This document shows positions 28,327 to 36,939 of a DNA stretch of 39,005 nucleotides, one piece after another (position 1 is the first letter of the stretch; every line of letters starts with the position of its first letter). This stretch comes from a virus: the IMG/VR virus record IMGVR_UViG_3300034101_002812, positions 1 through 39,005 of that record; one strand, 5' to 3'. The notes under the pieces are model-generated. The model worked only from the letters and a program-made list of their open reading frames with translations, was not told where the DNA came from and made no database searches. The position numbers and the translations under genes are program-made.

Positions 28327-28988
28327 TCCTTGTCTCACAGTCCTACACGGCGACGTCGGATAAAAGGAACTCTGAGCTTCTCAAGTGCAGGCTGCACAAC
28401 GAGGACTCTGGCCTGTTCGACCGCGTCGAGTATCTGGACGGACGCGACAGGACTTTGTCGTTCAGCGAGCTTCTCTCGCACTGCGTCAGCAAGTATCGCG
28501 GGCAGTGGTGCGTGATTTCCAACTCCGACATCACTTTCTCTTCGACCGCCTACATGCTCAGGGGGATGAAGAGAGAGGGGCGTCTCGTGGCTCTCACCCG
28601 ATGGGAGGACTTCTCCGGACCTCGCTTTGTTGGGTTCATGAGCGGCGACAAATTCTTCAGTGGAACCCAAGACTCTTGGGCTTTTGTCGCCGGCTCTCTG
28701 CCAGAGCTTCAGGTCGACATCCCGCTGGGGGTCGTCGGGTGCGATCAGTTGATCGCCGGCTGGGGCGTGACTAGCGGACTTGAGGTCATCGACCCGGCGT
28801 TGTCGATACGGACGACGCACCTGCACTCCATAGAAGACAGGCCAGAAGACAGGCCGGCTCTCTCTGGCTTCTTCGGATACCCTCACCTGACAACCATGAA
28901 TTCGAGCGGCGAGGTGCTGTGTCATGACTGGCCCAACAAGGACGGGGAATGGGAGTTTGATTGGCAACTATATCGCTACGCGAGATAG
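28323..28988 (+). CDS. Putative glycosyltransferase-like protein (221 aa)
   Basis: A mainly alpha/beta protein opening MILVSQSYTATSDKRNSELL, with GQWCVISNSDITFSSTAY (D in place of a DXD-type metal site), LVALTRWED, SGTQDSWAFVAG, LGVVGCDQLIAGWGV and H-L-H-S. The N-S-D-I ... T-R-W ... Q-D-S-W ... G-C-D order resembles GT-A fold proteins of phage and bacterial polysaccharide loci. Not a firm family call. ATG overlaps the upstream stop. Confidence 0.6.
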   Translation: MILVSQSYTATSDKRNSELLKCRLHNEDSGLFDRVEYLDGRDRTLSFSELLSHCVSKYRGQWCVISNSDITFSSTAYMLRGMKREGRLVALTRWEDFSGPRFVGFMSGDKFFSGTQDSWAFVAGSLPELQVDIPLGVVGCDQLIAGWGVTSGLEVIDPALSIRTTHLHSIEDRPEDRPALSGFFGYPHLTTMNSSGEVLCHDWPNKDGEWEFDWQLYRYAR

Positions 28989-29893
28989 AGCAGCATCGGC
29001 CTGACCTCCTGCTTCCACCGGACGCAGAGTTCGAGAGCTACTATGGCGAGTTCGAGGACATCGGCCGCTCGAAGGCCAAGGCTCTAAAGGTCGCGTTCGT
29101 GGCGATCTGCCGAAACGCGATGCCGTTTCTGCCGTTCACGCTCGACATGGTCAGGCGGGCCGGCGAGTGCTTTGCCGACTACGCGTGTTTTGTCTTCGAG
29201 AACGACTCGACAGACGGAACGAAAGACTTTCTGTCTCAGTCTGACGTCTACTACACAATGCAGGACAACGGCAGGCCTCACCTCAACTCGACCAAGCACG
29301 AGTCGAGAACGGTGGCGTTGGCCGAGTATCGCAACAAGTGCCGCCGATGGGTGGACAGTCGCTCGGAAGGCTTCGACTACGTGGTCGTGTTCGACACCGA
29401 CCCGTGGGGAGGGTTCAGCGTCGGCGGCATCATGAACACGATCGGTCGCATGGAGAGTAGAGAACACGCGGCAACGTCAGCGATGGCGAGCTACTCGTGG
29501 TGCGAGTGGGGTCCGCCGGTCTGGTCGAGGCCGACGCTGTGCCACTATGACGGTTGGGCATGCCGCTGGACGTGGTGGAAAGAGCGTCATGACATGCTCT
29601 GGTTCCACCTATGGCATCCGCCGGTTGGCTCGCCGCCCGTCAAGATGAACTCAGCCTTCGGCCAACTTGCCGTCTACCGCGAGAAGAGCTACCTGAAGGG
29701 GGTCTACTCGGGAGAAGACTGCGAGCATGTGCCTTTTCACCGCACGATGGGCGGAGACCTCTACCTGAACCCGTCAATGCGGTGTGTTTCTTTCTGGATT
29801 CCGGAGGGGGCAAGGATGCCCAATGGCTCGAACGAAAACGACCGTCTGCACGACGACGTTCACGCTGATGTGGAACGCCGGAACGCCGACTAG
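28961..29893 (+). CDS. GT-A type glycosyltransferase-like protein (310 aa)
   Basis: VAFVAICRNAMPFLPFTLD and CFVFENDSTDGTKDFL form the nucleotide-sugar-binding half, and YVVVFDTDPWGG carries D-T-D as DXD metal site. A later FGQLAVYREKSYLKGVYSGE, DCEHVPFHR and NPSMR complete a GT fold. The TTG at 28961, 28 nt inside the previous gene, gives the only long frame start. Expected to glycosylate virion proteins, lipids or host surface sugars. Confidence 0.75.
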   Translation: MATISLREIEQHRPDLLLPPDAEFESYYGEFEDIGRSKAKALKVAFVAICRNAMPFLPFTLDMVRRAGECFADYACFVFENDSTDGTKDFLSQSDVYYTMQDNGRPHLNSTKHESRTVALAEYRNKCRRWVDSRSEGFDYVVVFDTDPWGGFSVGGIMNTIGRMESREHAATSAMASYSWCEWGPPVWSRPTLCHYDGWACRWTWWKERHDMLWFHLWHPPVGSPPVKMNSAFGQLAVYREKSYLKGVYSGEDCEHVPFHRTMGGDLYLNPSMRCVSFWIPEGARMPNGSNENDRLHDDVHADVERRNAD

Positions 29894-30221
29894 GATCATC
29901 TCTCAGACTCTGAAGATATCGGCTGACCGCTGCGACACGACTCGCAAGCAACTGGGTCTCCCCCGCCGCGAGAGTTGGCATGGGTCGAAGACTGGTCACC
30001 GGAAGGCATACCTGCCGAGTCCTGAAGAGATCAGGCAAAAGTGCCTCGAATTTCAGGCAGGCTGGTCGGACGAGGAACGCGAGAGGCGTCGGGTCGGCGG
30101 GTCGGTGAAGCCAAACCCCTACGAGACCCCAGTGGTTCCTGAGTCGATCTTCCGGTTCGCCGACGATGACGAGACCGGAGCGAAAACCTTCCTCGAAGGC
30201 CTTATCGATACTTCAGGGTGA
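29823..30221 (+). CDS. HTH-like small protein, paralogue of the 27381 gene (132 aa)
   Basis: Residues 1-45 form a basic HTH-like segment (PTRIISQTLKISADRCDTTR), then YLPSPEEIRQKCLEFQAGWS and D-E-E-R-E-R-R-R, the module shared with the 27381 protein, and an acidic tail. The two flank the glycan cluster. ATG at 29823 overlaps the end of the glycosyltransferase by 71 nt. Confidence 0.7.
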   Translation: MARTKTTVCTTTFTLMWNAGTPTRIISQTLKISADRCDTTRKQLGLPRRESWHGSKTGHRKAYLPSPEEIRQKCLEFQAGWSDEERERRRVGGSVKPNPYETPVVPESIFRFADDDETGAKTFLEGLIDTSG

Positions 30222-30262
30222 GCGGCGGGGGTTGCTAGTCTGGATGCGAGGAGAGCCCCTGC

Positions 30263-30484
30263 ATGGGACGTGTCTATGTCTACGCGAGGCTTTTCCTCGC
30301 CGCCGGCAGCAGTCATGAGAAGGCTCAGGTCTTCGACGACGCTGTCGACTGGCTGGAAAGAAAGGCCGAGACGACGATCGAAGAAGGCCTAAAAAGCCGT
30401 ATTTTTGCCATTTTCTGCACCCGCGAGGGTGAGGATTTTCTCCGCTGGGTGACCGGGCATGACGGTGAAAACGTCCAACCTTGA
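30263..30484 (+). CDS. Small protein of unknown function (73 aa)
   Basis: Not recognised. Helical, with a Tyr/Phe-rich first helix (GRVYVYARLFLAAGSSHEKA) and an acidic middle. GAGGAG about 10 nt before the ATG. Overlaps the next gene by 26 nt. Confidence 0.65.
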   Translation: MGRVYVYARLFLAAGSSHEKAQVFDDAVDWLERKAETTIEEGLKSRIFAIFCTREGEDFLRWVTGHDGENVQP

Positions 30485-30821
30485 GCGTGTTCTGGCCGGG
30501 ATGCTGATCTCCGACAGGCTGTGGCTCAAGAGCATCTACGAGTCTGCCGCAGACGTCGTCCGAGCCGACGGCCTCGTGGGCACTCCGGTGATCGTCACCC
30601 TTGGTGACTGGGTGAAAATCCACAGGTCGATCCAAAACTTCATCTGGTCGGGCCTCTCGACCGTCTGCCCGGCGGTCTACCCGGACCTCGTTGCGGCGAT
30701 CGATCGGCGTATCGCGTCTGAAGTCGACACGTGTGACGGAAAAATGACGCCTGAATCGCGGAGAAAGCTGGCCGCGACCCTCGAAGGCATCGCGTGGGCA
30801 GGACTGGGGAGCGACGAGTAA
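30459..30821 (+). CDS. Protein of unknown function (120 aa)
   Basis: Not recognised. Helix-rich (NLERVLAGMLISDRLWLKSI, VYPDLVAAIDRRIASEVDTC) with a strand pair between. Stop overlaps the next ATG (TAATG). Confidence 0.65.
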   Translation: MTVKTSNLERVLAGMLISDRLWLKSIYESAADVVRADGLVGTPVIVTLGDWVKIHRSIQNFIWSGLSTVCPAVYPDLVAAIDRRIASEVDTCDGKMTPESRRKLAATLEGIAWAGLGSDE

Positions 30822-31192
30822 TGGTCTCCGACTCAGCTATCGCTGTCGCCAACGAAGAGCCGGGGCTGGCCGAGAAGGTCGCGGCCTACATATCCCGTGC
30901 CAAGGAACTCGCCTCTGATGGTCTAAGCGTGGCCGACTTCGCTGAACTGGCGACGTCTCTCTTGAGACTTGTCGTGTCGGCTCTCGACTCGATCCCGGCG
31001 GACGGCGAGCAGAAGAAGCTCTGGGCTGTCGCCGCCGTCGCAAGCCTGTTTGACGCAGTCGCCGACAGGTGCGTTCCTATTTACTTCGTCCCCTTCTGGG
31101 TTGTTGCTCGCCCCACCGCCCGCGCGATTGTTCTGTTGGCGGCCGGCGGCGTTGTTCAGTCAATTCTTCCGATCGTGAGGGCTGCAAAGTGA
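30821..31192 (+). CDS. Small membrane protein, holin candidate (123 aa)
   Basis: Residues 1-85 are helical and soluble-looking; residues about 88-120 (VPIYFVPFWVVARPTARAIV then LLAAGGVVQSILPIV) are hydrophobic, enough for one or two membrane segments. It opens a series of small membrane genes around the papain-like peptidase, so a lysis function is possible, but no holin family signature is visible. Confidence 0.6.
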   Translation: MVSDSAIAVANEEPGLAEKVAAYISRAKELASDGLSVADFAELATSLLRLVVSALDSIPADGEQKKLWAVAAVASLFDAVADRCVPIYFVPFWVVARPTARAIVLLAAGGVVQSILPIVRAAK

Positions 31193-31464
31193 TTTTCCTG
31201 ATCATCATCGCCGCTGCCGTTGCTCTGCTCCTGTGGCCTGAAGCTAAGGCGACGAGCAAGCCATCTGTCGCTTCCCAGCCGCTGCCGTCCGTGCCCGTGC
31301 CTGCGATCCCGCAGCCGCCGAAGGCTCCTAGCTACCGCAGCGCGATCGAGAGCCTCGCCGCCGTCAGAAGCCGCCTTATTGCGACCGAAACGCTTGACGA
31401 CAAGGCGAAGGCGGCGATCAACGAACTCACTTTGTGTCTCGTGGCTGGGAGCGACAAGGAATGA
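31189..31464 (+). CDS. Small N-terminally anchored protein (91 aa)
   Basis: MIFLIIIAAAVALLLWPEAK is a single membrane anchor or signal sequence, followed by a Pro-rich stretch (PLPSVPVPAIPQPPKAP) and a helical end. This layout (anchor, Pro-rich linker, helix) is spanin-like, but no lipobox partner was found. GTGA overlap upstream. Confidence 0.6.
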   Translation: MIFLIIIAAAVALLLWPEAKATSKPSVASQPLPSVPVPAIPQPPKAPSYRSAIESLAAVRSRLIATETLDDKAKAAINELTLCLVAGSDKE

Positions 31465-31928
31465 AACTTCTTCACCGTCAGGTCGCAGCGGCGTGTCTCG
31501 TGGCACTTGCGTTGCTGGCGTGGGCGATCAGCGCAAGCACTGACGATTCCATTCCGAACCCGGGGCCGGTGCCTCCGCAGGGGCTTGTTCTTCGCGGGCT
31601 CTTCATCGGCCCTAGTGCCGGCTCTGATGCCCAGATGCTTTCCGCCCTCACCTCAGAGATCGGTGATTGCATCGAGTACGACGGCACGCTGCCTGCCCCG
31701 CGACTGAAGACCGGGGTCGCCTTCGACGACCTTCGGATCGCCGCACGCGAGGCGAGGCTTCGCGGTGAGAGTCTGGGGTCTCGCCAGCCCAAGGTGCGAG
31801 ACGCGATCCACACGTACCTCGACGAGACCGTCGGGACGTCTGGCGGTCCGGTGACTCCGGCGGAGCGAGCCAAGTGGGTCGCCGCAATGAAGGACATCTC
31901 AAGGGCGTGTGCAGATGCCGCGAAGTAG
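31461..31928 (+). CDS. Secreted or anchored protein of unknown function (155 aa)
   Basis: MKLLHRQVAAACLVALALLA is a signal or anchor segment; the rest is a Pro/Gly-rich stretch and a helical domain (AFDDLRIAAREARLRGESLG, TPAERAKWVAAMKDISRACA). No enzyme motif. AAGGA before the ATG. Confidence 0.65.
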   Translation: MKLLHRQVAAACLVALALLAWAISASTDDSIPNPGPVPPQGLVLRGLFIGPSAGSDAQMLSALTSEIGDCIEYDGTLPAPRLKTGVAFDDLRIAAREARLRGESLGSRQPKVRDAIHTYLDETVGTSGGPVTPAERAKWVAAMKDISRACADAAK

Positions 31929-33018
31929 GCTCACAGTATCCGCTCTCCTAGGCGTGATCGTCGTGTCGTTCGTCGGCGCGCTCGTTCAACTGGCGACGTT
32001 CCGTCTGGCGAGTCATATCGAGAACAACTTCGGCTACCAGCCGAATCAGGCCGGGCTGAAGCAGTTCCTCAGCGAACTGAACGAGCCGACGTTCGCGCAG
32101 GCTGGTGCCGACGCCGTGAAGAAGGCGAAGGGGAAGGACGTGTACCTGTACCGGTACGCGGATCAGGCCCACCGCAAGGTCTATGGAACGCCGTTCACCG
32201 CGTGGAATCAGGGAAACGCGGGTACGTGTGTCAGTTTTGGGTGGGCTGTGTCGGCATTTATTGGGCAAGCGACGGATCACGCGACCGGCGAGCTACCGAA
32301 TCCACCTCTCGAAGTCGACACCTCTGGAATTTACGGCGGAAGTCGCACGGCTGGACGCATGCCTCCCGTGACGTTCGCGGGGTATTCAGATGGAAGCTAT
32401 GGGGCAGCGGCTGCGAGGTGGGTCTCCGGCAAGTGCAAGCAGCCCGGCATCGGCGGCATTCTCTACAAGCAGAAGTACGGACGCGTTGACCTGACGGAGT
32501 ATTCGATCCCGCGATCGCGTGAGTGGGGTGCCAATGGAGTGCCGCTCGATCTTGCGAAGGAAGCGAACAAGCACACGGCGAGAGCCGTGGCTCAGGTCTC
32601 TACGTGGGAAGAGTTGTGCGCCGCACTGGAGTCGGGTTACTGCGTCCCAATTTGCTCCAACGTCGGCTTCGCGGCGACGAACGTCAGAGACGAAGATGGC
32701 TTCCTCCCAAGGGGTGGGCAGTGGAGCCATTGCATGGCGCTGGTCTCGATTCGCCACGCCGCCAACGCCACCGAGAACGGCATGAAGCGTCCTCGCGATG
32801 GTGCTTTGTGTTTGAACTCGTGGGGCACGACGTGGGTGCGGGGGCCAAAGCTCCCTGCCGACCAGCCCGACGGAAGCTTCTGGATCGAACGCAAGGACGT
32901 CGAAGCCATCTTGGCTCAACAGGACTCATTCGCGATTGGCGGCGTCAACGGCTTCGCGTATCGCGATCTGGATCATGGTGGATGGCTGCAACCCGGGGGC
33001 AATGATGAAACCAAGTGA
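31915..33018 (+). CDS. Membrane-anchored papain-like (C1A) cysteine peptidase (367 aa)
   Basis: A single hydrophobic segment at about 6-28 (LTVSALLGVIVVSFVGALVQ) is followed by a C1A domain: Q99 of the oxyanion hole (TAWNQGNAGTC), nucleophile C105, H272 in GGQWSHCMALVS and N301 in CLNSWGTTW. All four catalytic residues are present with family order. No propeptide inhibitor motif is evident. It could act on host envelope proteins, cross-linked peptides or phage proteins; a role in lysis is inferred from neighbouring small membrane genes. GTG 31909 is an alternative start. Confidence 0.88.
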   Translation: MPRSRLTVSALLGVIVVSFVGALVQLATFRLASHIENNFGYQPNQAGLKQFLSELNEPTFAQAGADAVKKAKGKDVYLYRYADQAHRKVYGTPFTAWNQGNAGTCVSFGWAVSAFIGQATDHATGELPNPPLEVDTSGIYGGSRTAGRMPPVTFAGYSDGSYGAAAARWVSGKCKQPGIGGILYKQKYGRVDLTEYSIPRSREWGANGVPLDLAKEANKHTARAVAQVSTWEELCAALESGYCVPICSNVGFAATNVRDEDGFLPRGGQWSHCMALVSIRHAANATENGMKRPRDGALCLNSWGTTWVRGPKLPADQPDGSFWIERKDVEAILAQQDSFAIGGVNGFAYRDLDHGGWLQPGGNDETK

Positions 33019-33271
33019 ACGAAACATTGTGATTGCCGGTCTCGTGTGCCTCGCCATCGGCTGGTGGCTTGCATCGTCTCCGGCATCTCCGGTCAGGCCT
33101 GAGCCTCCGCGTCCCGAACGTCCCGTTCTTCGGTTTGTCGCGCGAGTCGCCAAGACGTTCCTGTGGGTGATGATGGTCGCCGAGCGTCCACCCCAAGAAC
33201 AGTCGCACATCGTCCACGCCCGCGTCGATGCAGACGGTCAGCAAGTCTTGAATCACGGAGAGGGGTGGTGA
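33002..33271 (+). CDS. Small membrane-anchored protein (89 aa)
   Basis: NIVIAGLVCLAIGWWLASSP is one transmembrane segment, followed by a Pro-rich linker (PRPEPPRPERPVLRF-like) and a second partly hydrophobic region (VAKTFLWVMMVAE). Unknown function; overlaps the peptidase gene by 17 nt. Confidence 0.65.
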   Translation: MMKPSERNIVIAGLVCLAIGWWLASSPASPVRPEPPRPERPVLRFVARVAKTFLWVMMVAERPPQEQSHIVHARVDADGQQVLNHGEGW

Positions 33272-33272
33272 C

Positions 33273-33407
33273 ATGGCCGCACTCTGGGCTTGGATTCTTG
33301 CCTTTCTAACCGGCCTGTCGGCTGACCCGCACGGGATGAACGTCGAGTCCCCGAAAGCAGCCGCCGCTGTGTCTGTGGCATACGCCTCCTTCGCGACGGA
33401 GAAGTGA
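33273..33407 (+). CDS. Very small membrane protein (44 aa)
   Basis: MAALWAWILAFLTGLSADPH is a short hydrophobic segment, then PKAAAAVSVAYASFATEK. GAGAGGGGTGGTGAC precedes the ATG. Its position after two anchored proteins and before fibre genes supports a real gene too short for routine calling. Confidence 0.55.
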   Translation: MAALWAWILAFLTGLSADPHGMNVESPKAAAAVSVAYASFATEK

Positions 33408-33408
33408 A

Positions 33409-33759
33409 GTGGCCGATTACGCGTTACTACCACAGAACTTGAATTTGCAGTTCGTCCGTGGGGACGAATTCTGGTTCACCGTCGACGCGTCGATCGACCT
33501 CACGGGTTACACGTTCTCTAGCTCGATCTACAAGGCGACGAACGTCACCAACGGGACCGTCACGGCGACACAAGAGGTTCTCCAGTTCACAATTACGACA
33601 ATCAACCTGTCCACCGGTCAGATCAACCTGTCTCTCCAAGAGAGCCAGACTCAGTCACTGAACCCGACCGACAGGCTCCGCTGGTATCTGCGTTGGGTTG
33701 CCCCCGGCGTCGTGACTCGGACTGTTCTCGCTGGCACCGTCACAGTGGGAGACCCGTGA
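33409..33759 (+). CDS. BppU-like fibre-associated protein (116 aa)
   Basis: Beta-rich small protein: LQFVRGDEFWFTVDASIDLT, GYTFSSSIYKATNV, FTITTINLSTGQINLSLQES and RLRWYLRWVAPG. The strand pattern F-x-R-G-D-x-F ... L-T-G-Y-T-F is that of BppU-N-like baseplate/fibre head domains. A similar start recurs in the gene at 38884. GTG 1 nt after the previous stop. Confidence 0.7.
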   Translation: MADYALLPQNLNLQFVRGDEFWFTVDASIDLTGYTFSSSIYKATNVTNGTVTATQEVLQFTITTINLSTGQINLSLQESQTQSLNPTDRLRWYLRWVAPGVVTRTVLAGTVTVGDP

Positions 33760-33760
33760 C

Positions 33761-36064
33761 GTGAGCGACGTCGTCGTCAACATCACACCGCCTGCTCCGA
33801 TCTCGCTCGCGTACACGCAGGGCGGTGCCGTGGGTCCGCAGGGTGCAGTTGGACCGGCCGGGCCAGAGAACAAGATCGTAATTGGTCAAGTGGTCAGCGG
33901 AACTGCGGTATCAGCCACAATCAGCGCCCAGACGGTTGCAAACGGAACAGCCACGCAGACGCTGAGCTTCGTGCTTCAGCGGGGCGAGACTGGCAGTCAG
34001 GGAATTCAGGGGGAAGTCGGCCCCGCCGGGCCTCCAAACGTCCTAACAGTCGGAACGGTCGCGACGACCTCGGCAACAACCGCGAGCGTCAGCATCACCG
34101 GCAACTCGCCGTCGCAGCAAATCTCATTCGTCGTGCCTCGCGGGCCGCAGGGCGAGGTTGGGCCATACACGTCGATTCAGGCGGGGACGGTGACGACCGG
34201 AGACGCCGGCACGTCCGCGAAGGTCGACGCGGTCACAAGCGGCAACACGGTCACGCTGAACTTCACAATCCCCCGTGGCGTCCCCGGCAGCGTCAACCTC
34301 GCCGACGAGACGCCGCAGCCGCTTGGGACGGCGAGCGCCGGCGTGGCCCTGTCCGCCGCTCGTGCTGACCATATCCATGCCACGCTGGCCTCGTTTCCAT
34401 ACGGCTCGCTGACCGGGGTGCCGACGACGTTCGCCCCATCGGCTCACACCCACACAGTGAGCGCGGTGAGCGGGTTGCAGGAGTTGCTCGACGGCAAGCA
34501 GACGGCCGGCTCCTACGCCCCGCTCGTCAACAACTTAGTGCCGTCCGCGTTTTTGCCGGGCTTCGTCGATGACGTTGTGGACGCAGGCGAGACACTGCCA
34601 GCCAGCGGCGATGTTGGGAAGATCTACGTTGTCTCGACAGGGGCGAACGTCAACAAAATCTACCGCTGGTCTGGCTCGACGTTCGTCGAAATCAGCCCGT
34701 CGCCCGGCAGTACCGACGCCGTGCCAGAGGGCAGCGTCAACCTCTACCACACCACAGGTCGCGCCGCAGCGGCAGCGCCCGTGCAGAGCGTGGCCGGGCG
34801 GACGGGCACGATCACGCTGACCTATTCGGACATTGGCGGAACGCCGCCTGTCGCCACGACGAAGGCTCTCGGAGCCGTGATTGTGGGTTCGGGCCTCACG
34901 ATCACCGACGGCGTGCTGGCGGCTACCGGCGGCGGCGGTGCCGCAAGCGTGTCCTACGACTACGCGACCACGGCTGATTTGCCGGCCACGGGCAACTCAT
35001 CGCTTCTCCACTGCACGACCGACACGGGGCGACTCTGGAGGTGGACGGGCAGTGTTTACGCGGAGGTCGGGCCAATTGGTGGTGGCGGCTCCGCAGCCGG
35101 CGGAACGGATGGCGGATTTTTTGCGGGCGAAGCAGCGCCGCAGCAGGCAATCTCAATCACGCAGCAACCCGCGAACCAGACTGCGGCAGCCGGCGGTGCG
35201 ACGTTCTCAGTTACTGCAACTGTAAGCCCATCCGGCACGCCGACCTATCAGTGGCAGCGGTCTACCGATGGAGGTGCAACGTGGACAGCTATTAGCGGAG
35301 CAACTTCGTCGTCTCTGTCCCTGACTGGCTTGATGTCTGGTGACAGCGGAAATCGCTATCGTGTAGTTGTCAGTTCGACGCTGGCGGCGAACGTCACAAG
35401 CAATTACGCCACGCTGACCGTTGGCTCCAGCGACGAGTTCGCGTCCAGCGTTTCGCTGCTGTTGCACTGCGATGGCAGCGACAACAGCACCTCGTTCGTA
35501 GATTCTTCGTTGAACCAGTTTCCTGTCACGACCAACGGCAACGCCAAGGTGTCGTCGACCGCCAAGTATGGCACTGGATCGCTGGCACTGGACGGCACTG
35601 GAGACTACCTCTCAGTGCCTGCGAACCCTGCCTTTGCTTTTGGCACTGGCAACTTCACAGTCGAGTTCTGGATTCGTCTTTCTGCAAGTAGCGATCGCGT
35701 TGGGGTATCCACCGGCGGCCAGTACACCAATTTCGACTGCTTCCTGTCGGGCAATGTGCCTTCGTTCTGGGCAGGGATCAGCGGCGTTGTGCAGACATTC
35801 GGCTCCGCTTTGTCGACAGACACATGGCATCACGTCGCATGGTGTCGTTCCAGTGGTCAGCTACGAGTGTTCGTGAACGGCTCGCAGGTCGGAAGCACTC
35901 TCACAATGACCGACTCGCTGGCGAACACGGCCTCGCTGAATATCGGCGCGACCTCTTACTACCCAGACTCCACCGCTGCATACATGGATGAAATTCGCAT
36001 TACGAAAGACGCTCGATACACGACCACATTCACGCCCGCAGCAGCGGCGTTCCCGAACCCGTGA
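33761..36064 (+). CDS. Tail fibre: collagen-like, Ig-like and LamG-like domains (767 aa)
   Basis: N-terminal Gly-X-Y stretches (VGPQGAVGPAGP; TGSQGIQGEVGPAGPP; RGPQGEVGPY) give collagen-like triple helices. A middle fibre region has SARADHIHATLASFPYGSLT (the D-H-x-H repeat end type) and YADIGGT-like segments (TYSDIGGTPP). An Ig-like domain (TYQWQRSTDGGATWTAISGA) precedes a C-terminal LamG/concanavalin-like domain (GTGSLALDGTGDYLSVPANP ... FTVEFWIRLS). Trimeric adhesin for host binding is the likely role. Confidence 0.88.
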   Translation: MSDVVVNITPPAPISLAYTQGGAVGPQGAVGPAGPENKIVIGQVVSGTAVSATISAQTVANGTATQTLSFVLQRGETGSQGIQGEVGPAGPPNVLTVGTVATTSATTASVSITGNSPSQQISFVVPRGPQGEVGPYTSIQAGTVTTGDAGTSAKVDAVTSGNTVTLNFTIPRGVPGSVNLADETPQPLGTASAGVALSAARADHIHATLASFPYGSLTGVPTTFAPSAHTHTVSAVSGLQELLDGKQTAGSYAPLVNNLVPSAFLPGFVDDVVDAGETLPASGDVGKIYVVSTGANVNKIYRWSGSTFVEISPSPGSTDAVPEGSVNLYHTTGRAAAAAPVQSVAGRTGTITLTYSDIGGTPPVATTKALGAVIVGSGLTITDGVLAATGGGGAASVSYDYATTADLPATGNSSLLHCTTDTGRLWRWTGSVYAEVGPIGGGGSAAGGTDGGFFAGEAAPQQAISITQQPANQTAAAGGATFSVTATVSPSGTPTYQWQRSTDGGATWTAISGATSSSLSLTGLMSGDSGNRYRVVVSSTLAANVTSNYATLTVGSSDEFASSVSLLLHCDGSDNSTSFVDSSLNQFPVTTNGNAKVSSTAKYGTGSLALDGTGDYLSVPANPAFAFGTGNFTVEFWIRLSASSDRVGVSTGGQYTNFDCFLSGNVPSFWAGISGVVQTFGSALSTDTWHHVAWCRSSGQLRVFVNGSQVGSTLTMTDSLANTASLNIGATSYYPDSTAAYMDEIRITKDARYTTTFTPAAAAFPNP

Positions 36065-36078
36065 CCTGAGATTGCGCC

Positions 36079-36930
36079 ATGCCTGACCGACAGCCAGTGA
36101 AGCCGATCAGAAACTACACCAGCGGCAGCGTGCCTGTGGTCAGTGGCGATACGCCTGACATCGAGCAGCACGAACTCGCCATCAACTGGGCGACGCCGGC
36201 GTTGTTCACTCGCGACGCCAATGATCAGTTGATCACGATCCCGCTTGGCGGCAGTGACTCGCGGTGGGCTGTTTTCCTTCCCCCAGCACCCACGAGCTTG
36301 TCCGCGACCGCTGGCAATGCTCAAGCCTCGCTGACGTGGAGTGCGCCTACTGTTCTGTCGCAGACGCCGATCACCGACTACATCGTGCAGTATTCAAGCA
36401 ACGGCGGCTCGACGTGGACGACTTTTTCAGACGGCACGTCTACTTCGACTTCAGCAACAGTCACCGAGCTGACCAACGGCACGGCGTATGTCTTCCGCGT
36501 GGCGGCGGTGAATGGCGTTGGCACGGGGGCGTACTCCAGCGTGACGAGCAGCGTGACGCCGAATAACCAAGCGATCCAAATGGGCAATCGCTACGTTGGC
36601 GGCGTGCTAGGAGCGTACTCAACGTGGACTGTTAGTGGCTCGGGCACCGCAGCCAGCCCAATCGTCGGCGCAATGCGAGGCGACGGTTCGTCCAGTGAGT
36701 GGCGATTTACGGCACTCACTAGCGGCACGCTTTCGATTACCGCCCGCAATGTCAGTGGGTCTGAGGGCTGGGGGAGTTGGGTTGTGCGCACAGTCACAGG
36801 CAGCACGACGCTAGTGAGCGGAGATGGCACGCTGAACTACGTCACCCGCACGGCATCTGTCACCGCCGGGACGCAGTACGCAATTTTTATCGACCCAAGC
36901 GGCGTCGATTTCTCTATGAGCATCGCGTAG
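36079..36930 (+). CDS. FN3-domain fibre or adhesion protein (283 aa)
   Basis: An N-terminal 60-residue linker domain is followed by a fibronectin type III domain at about 76-165 (PTSLSATAGNAQASLTWSAP ... ITDYIVQYSSNGG ... TNGTAYVFRVAAVNGVG) and a Ser/Thr/Gly-rich beta C-terminus. Such proteins are surface-exposed structural or accessory fibres in phages. Ten bases separate it from the next fibre gene. Confidence 0.82.
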   Translation: MPDRQPVKPIRNYTSGSVPVVSGDTPDIEQHELAINWATPALFTRDANDQLITIPLGGSDSRWAVFLPPAPTSLSATAGNAQASLTWSAPTVLSQTPITDYIVQYSSNGGSTWTTFSDGTSTSTSATVTELTNGTAYVFRVAAVNGVGTGAYSSVTSSVTPNNQAIQMGNRYVGGVLGAYSTWTVSGSGTAASPIVGAMRGDGSSSEWRFTALTSGTLSITARNVSGSEGWGSWVVRTVTGSTTLVSGDGTLNYVTRTASVTAGTQYAIFIDPSGVDFSMSIA

Positions 36931-36939
36931 GAGTAACAC

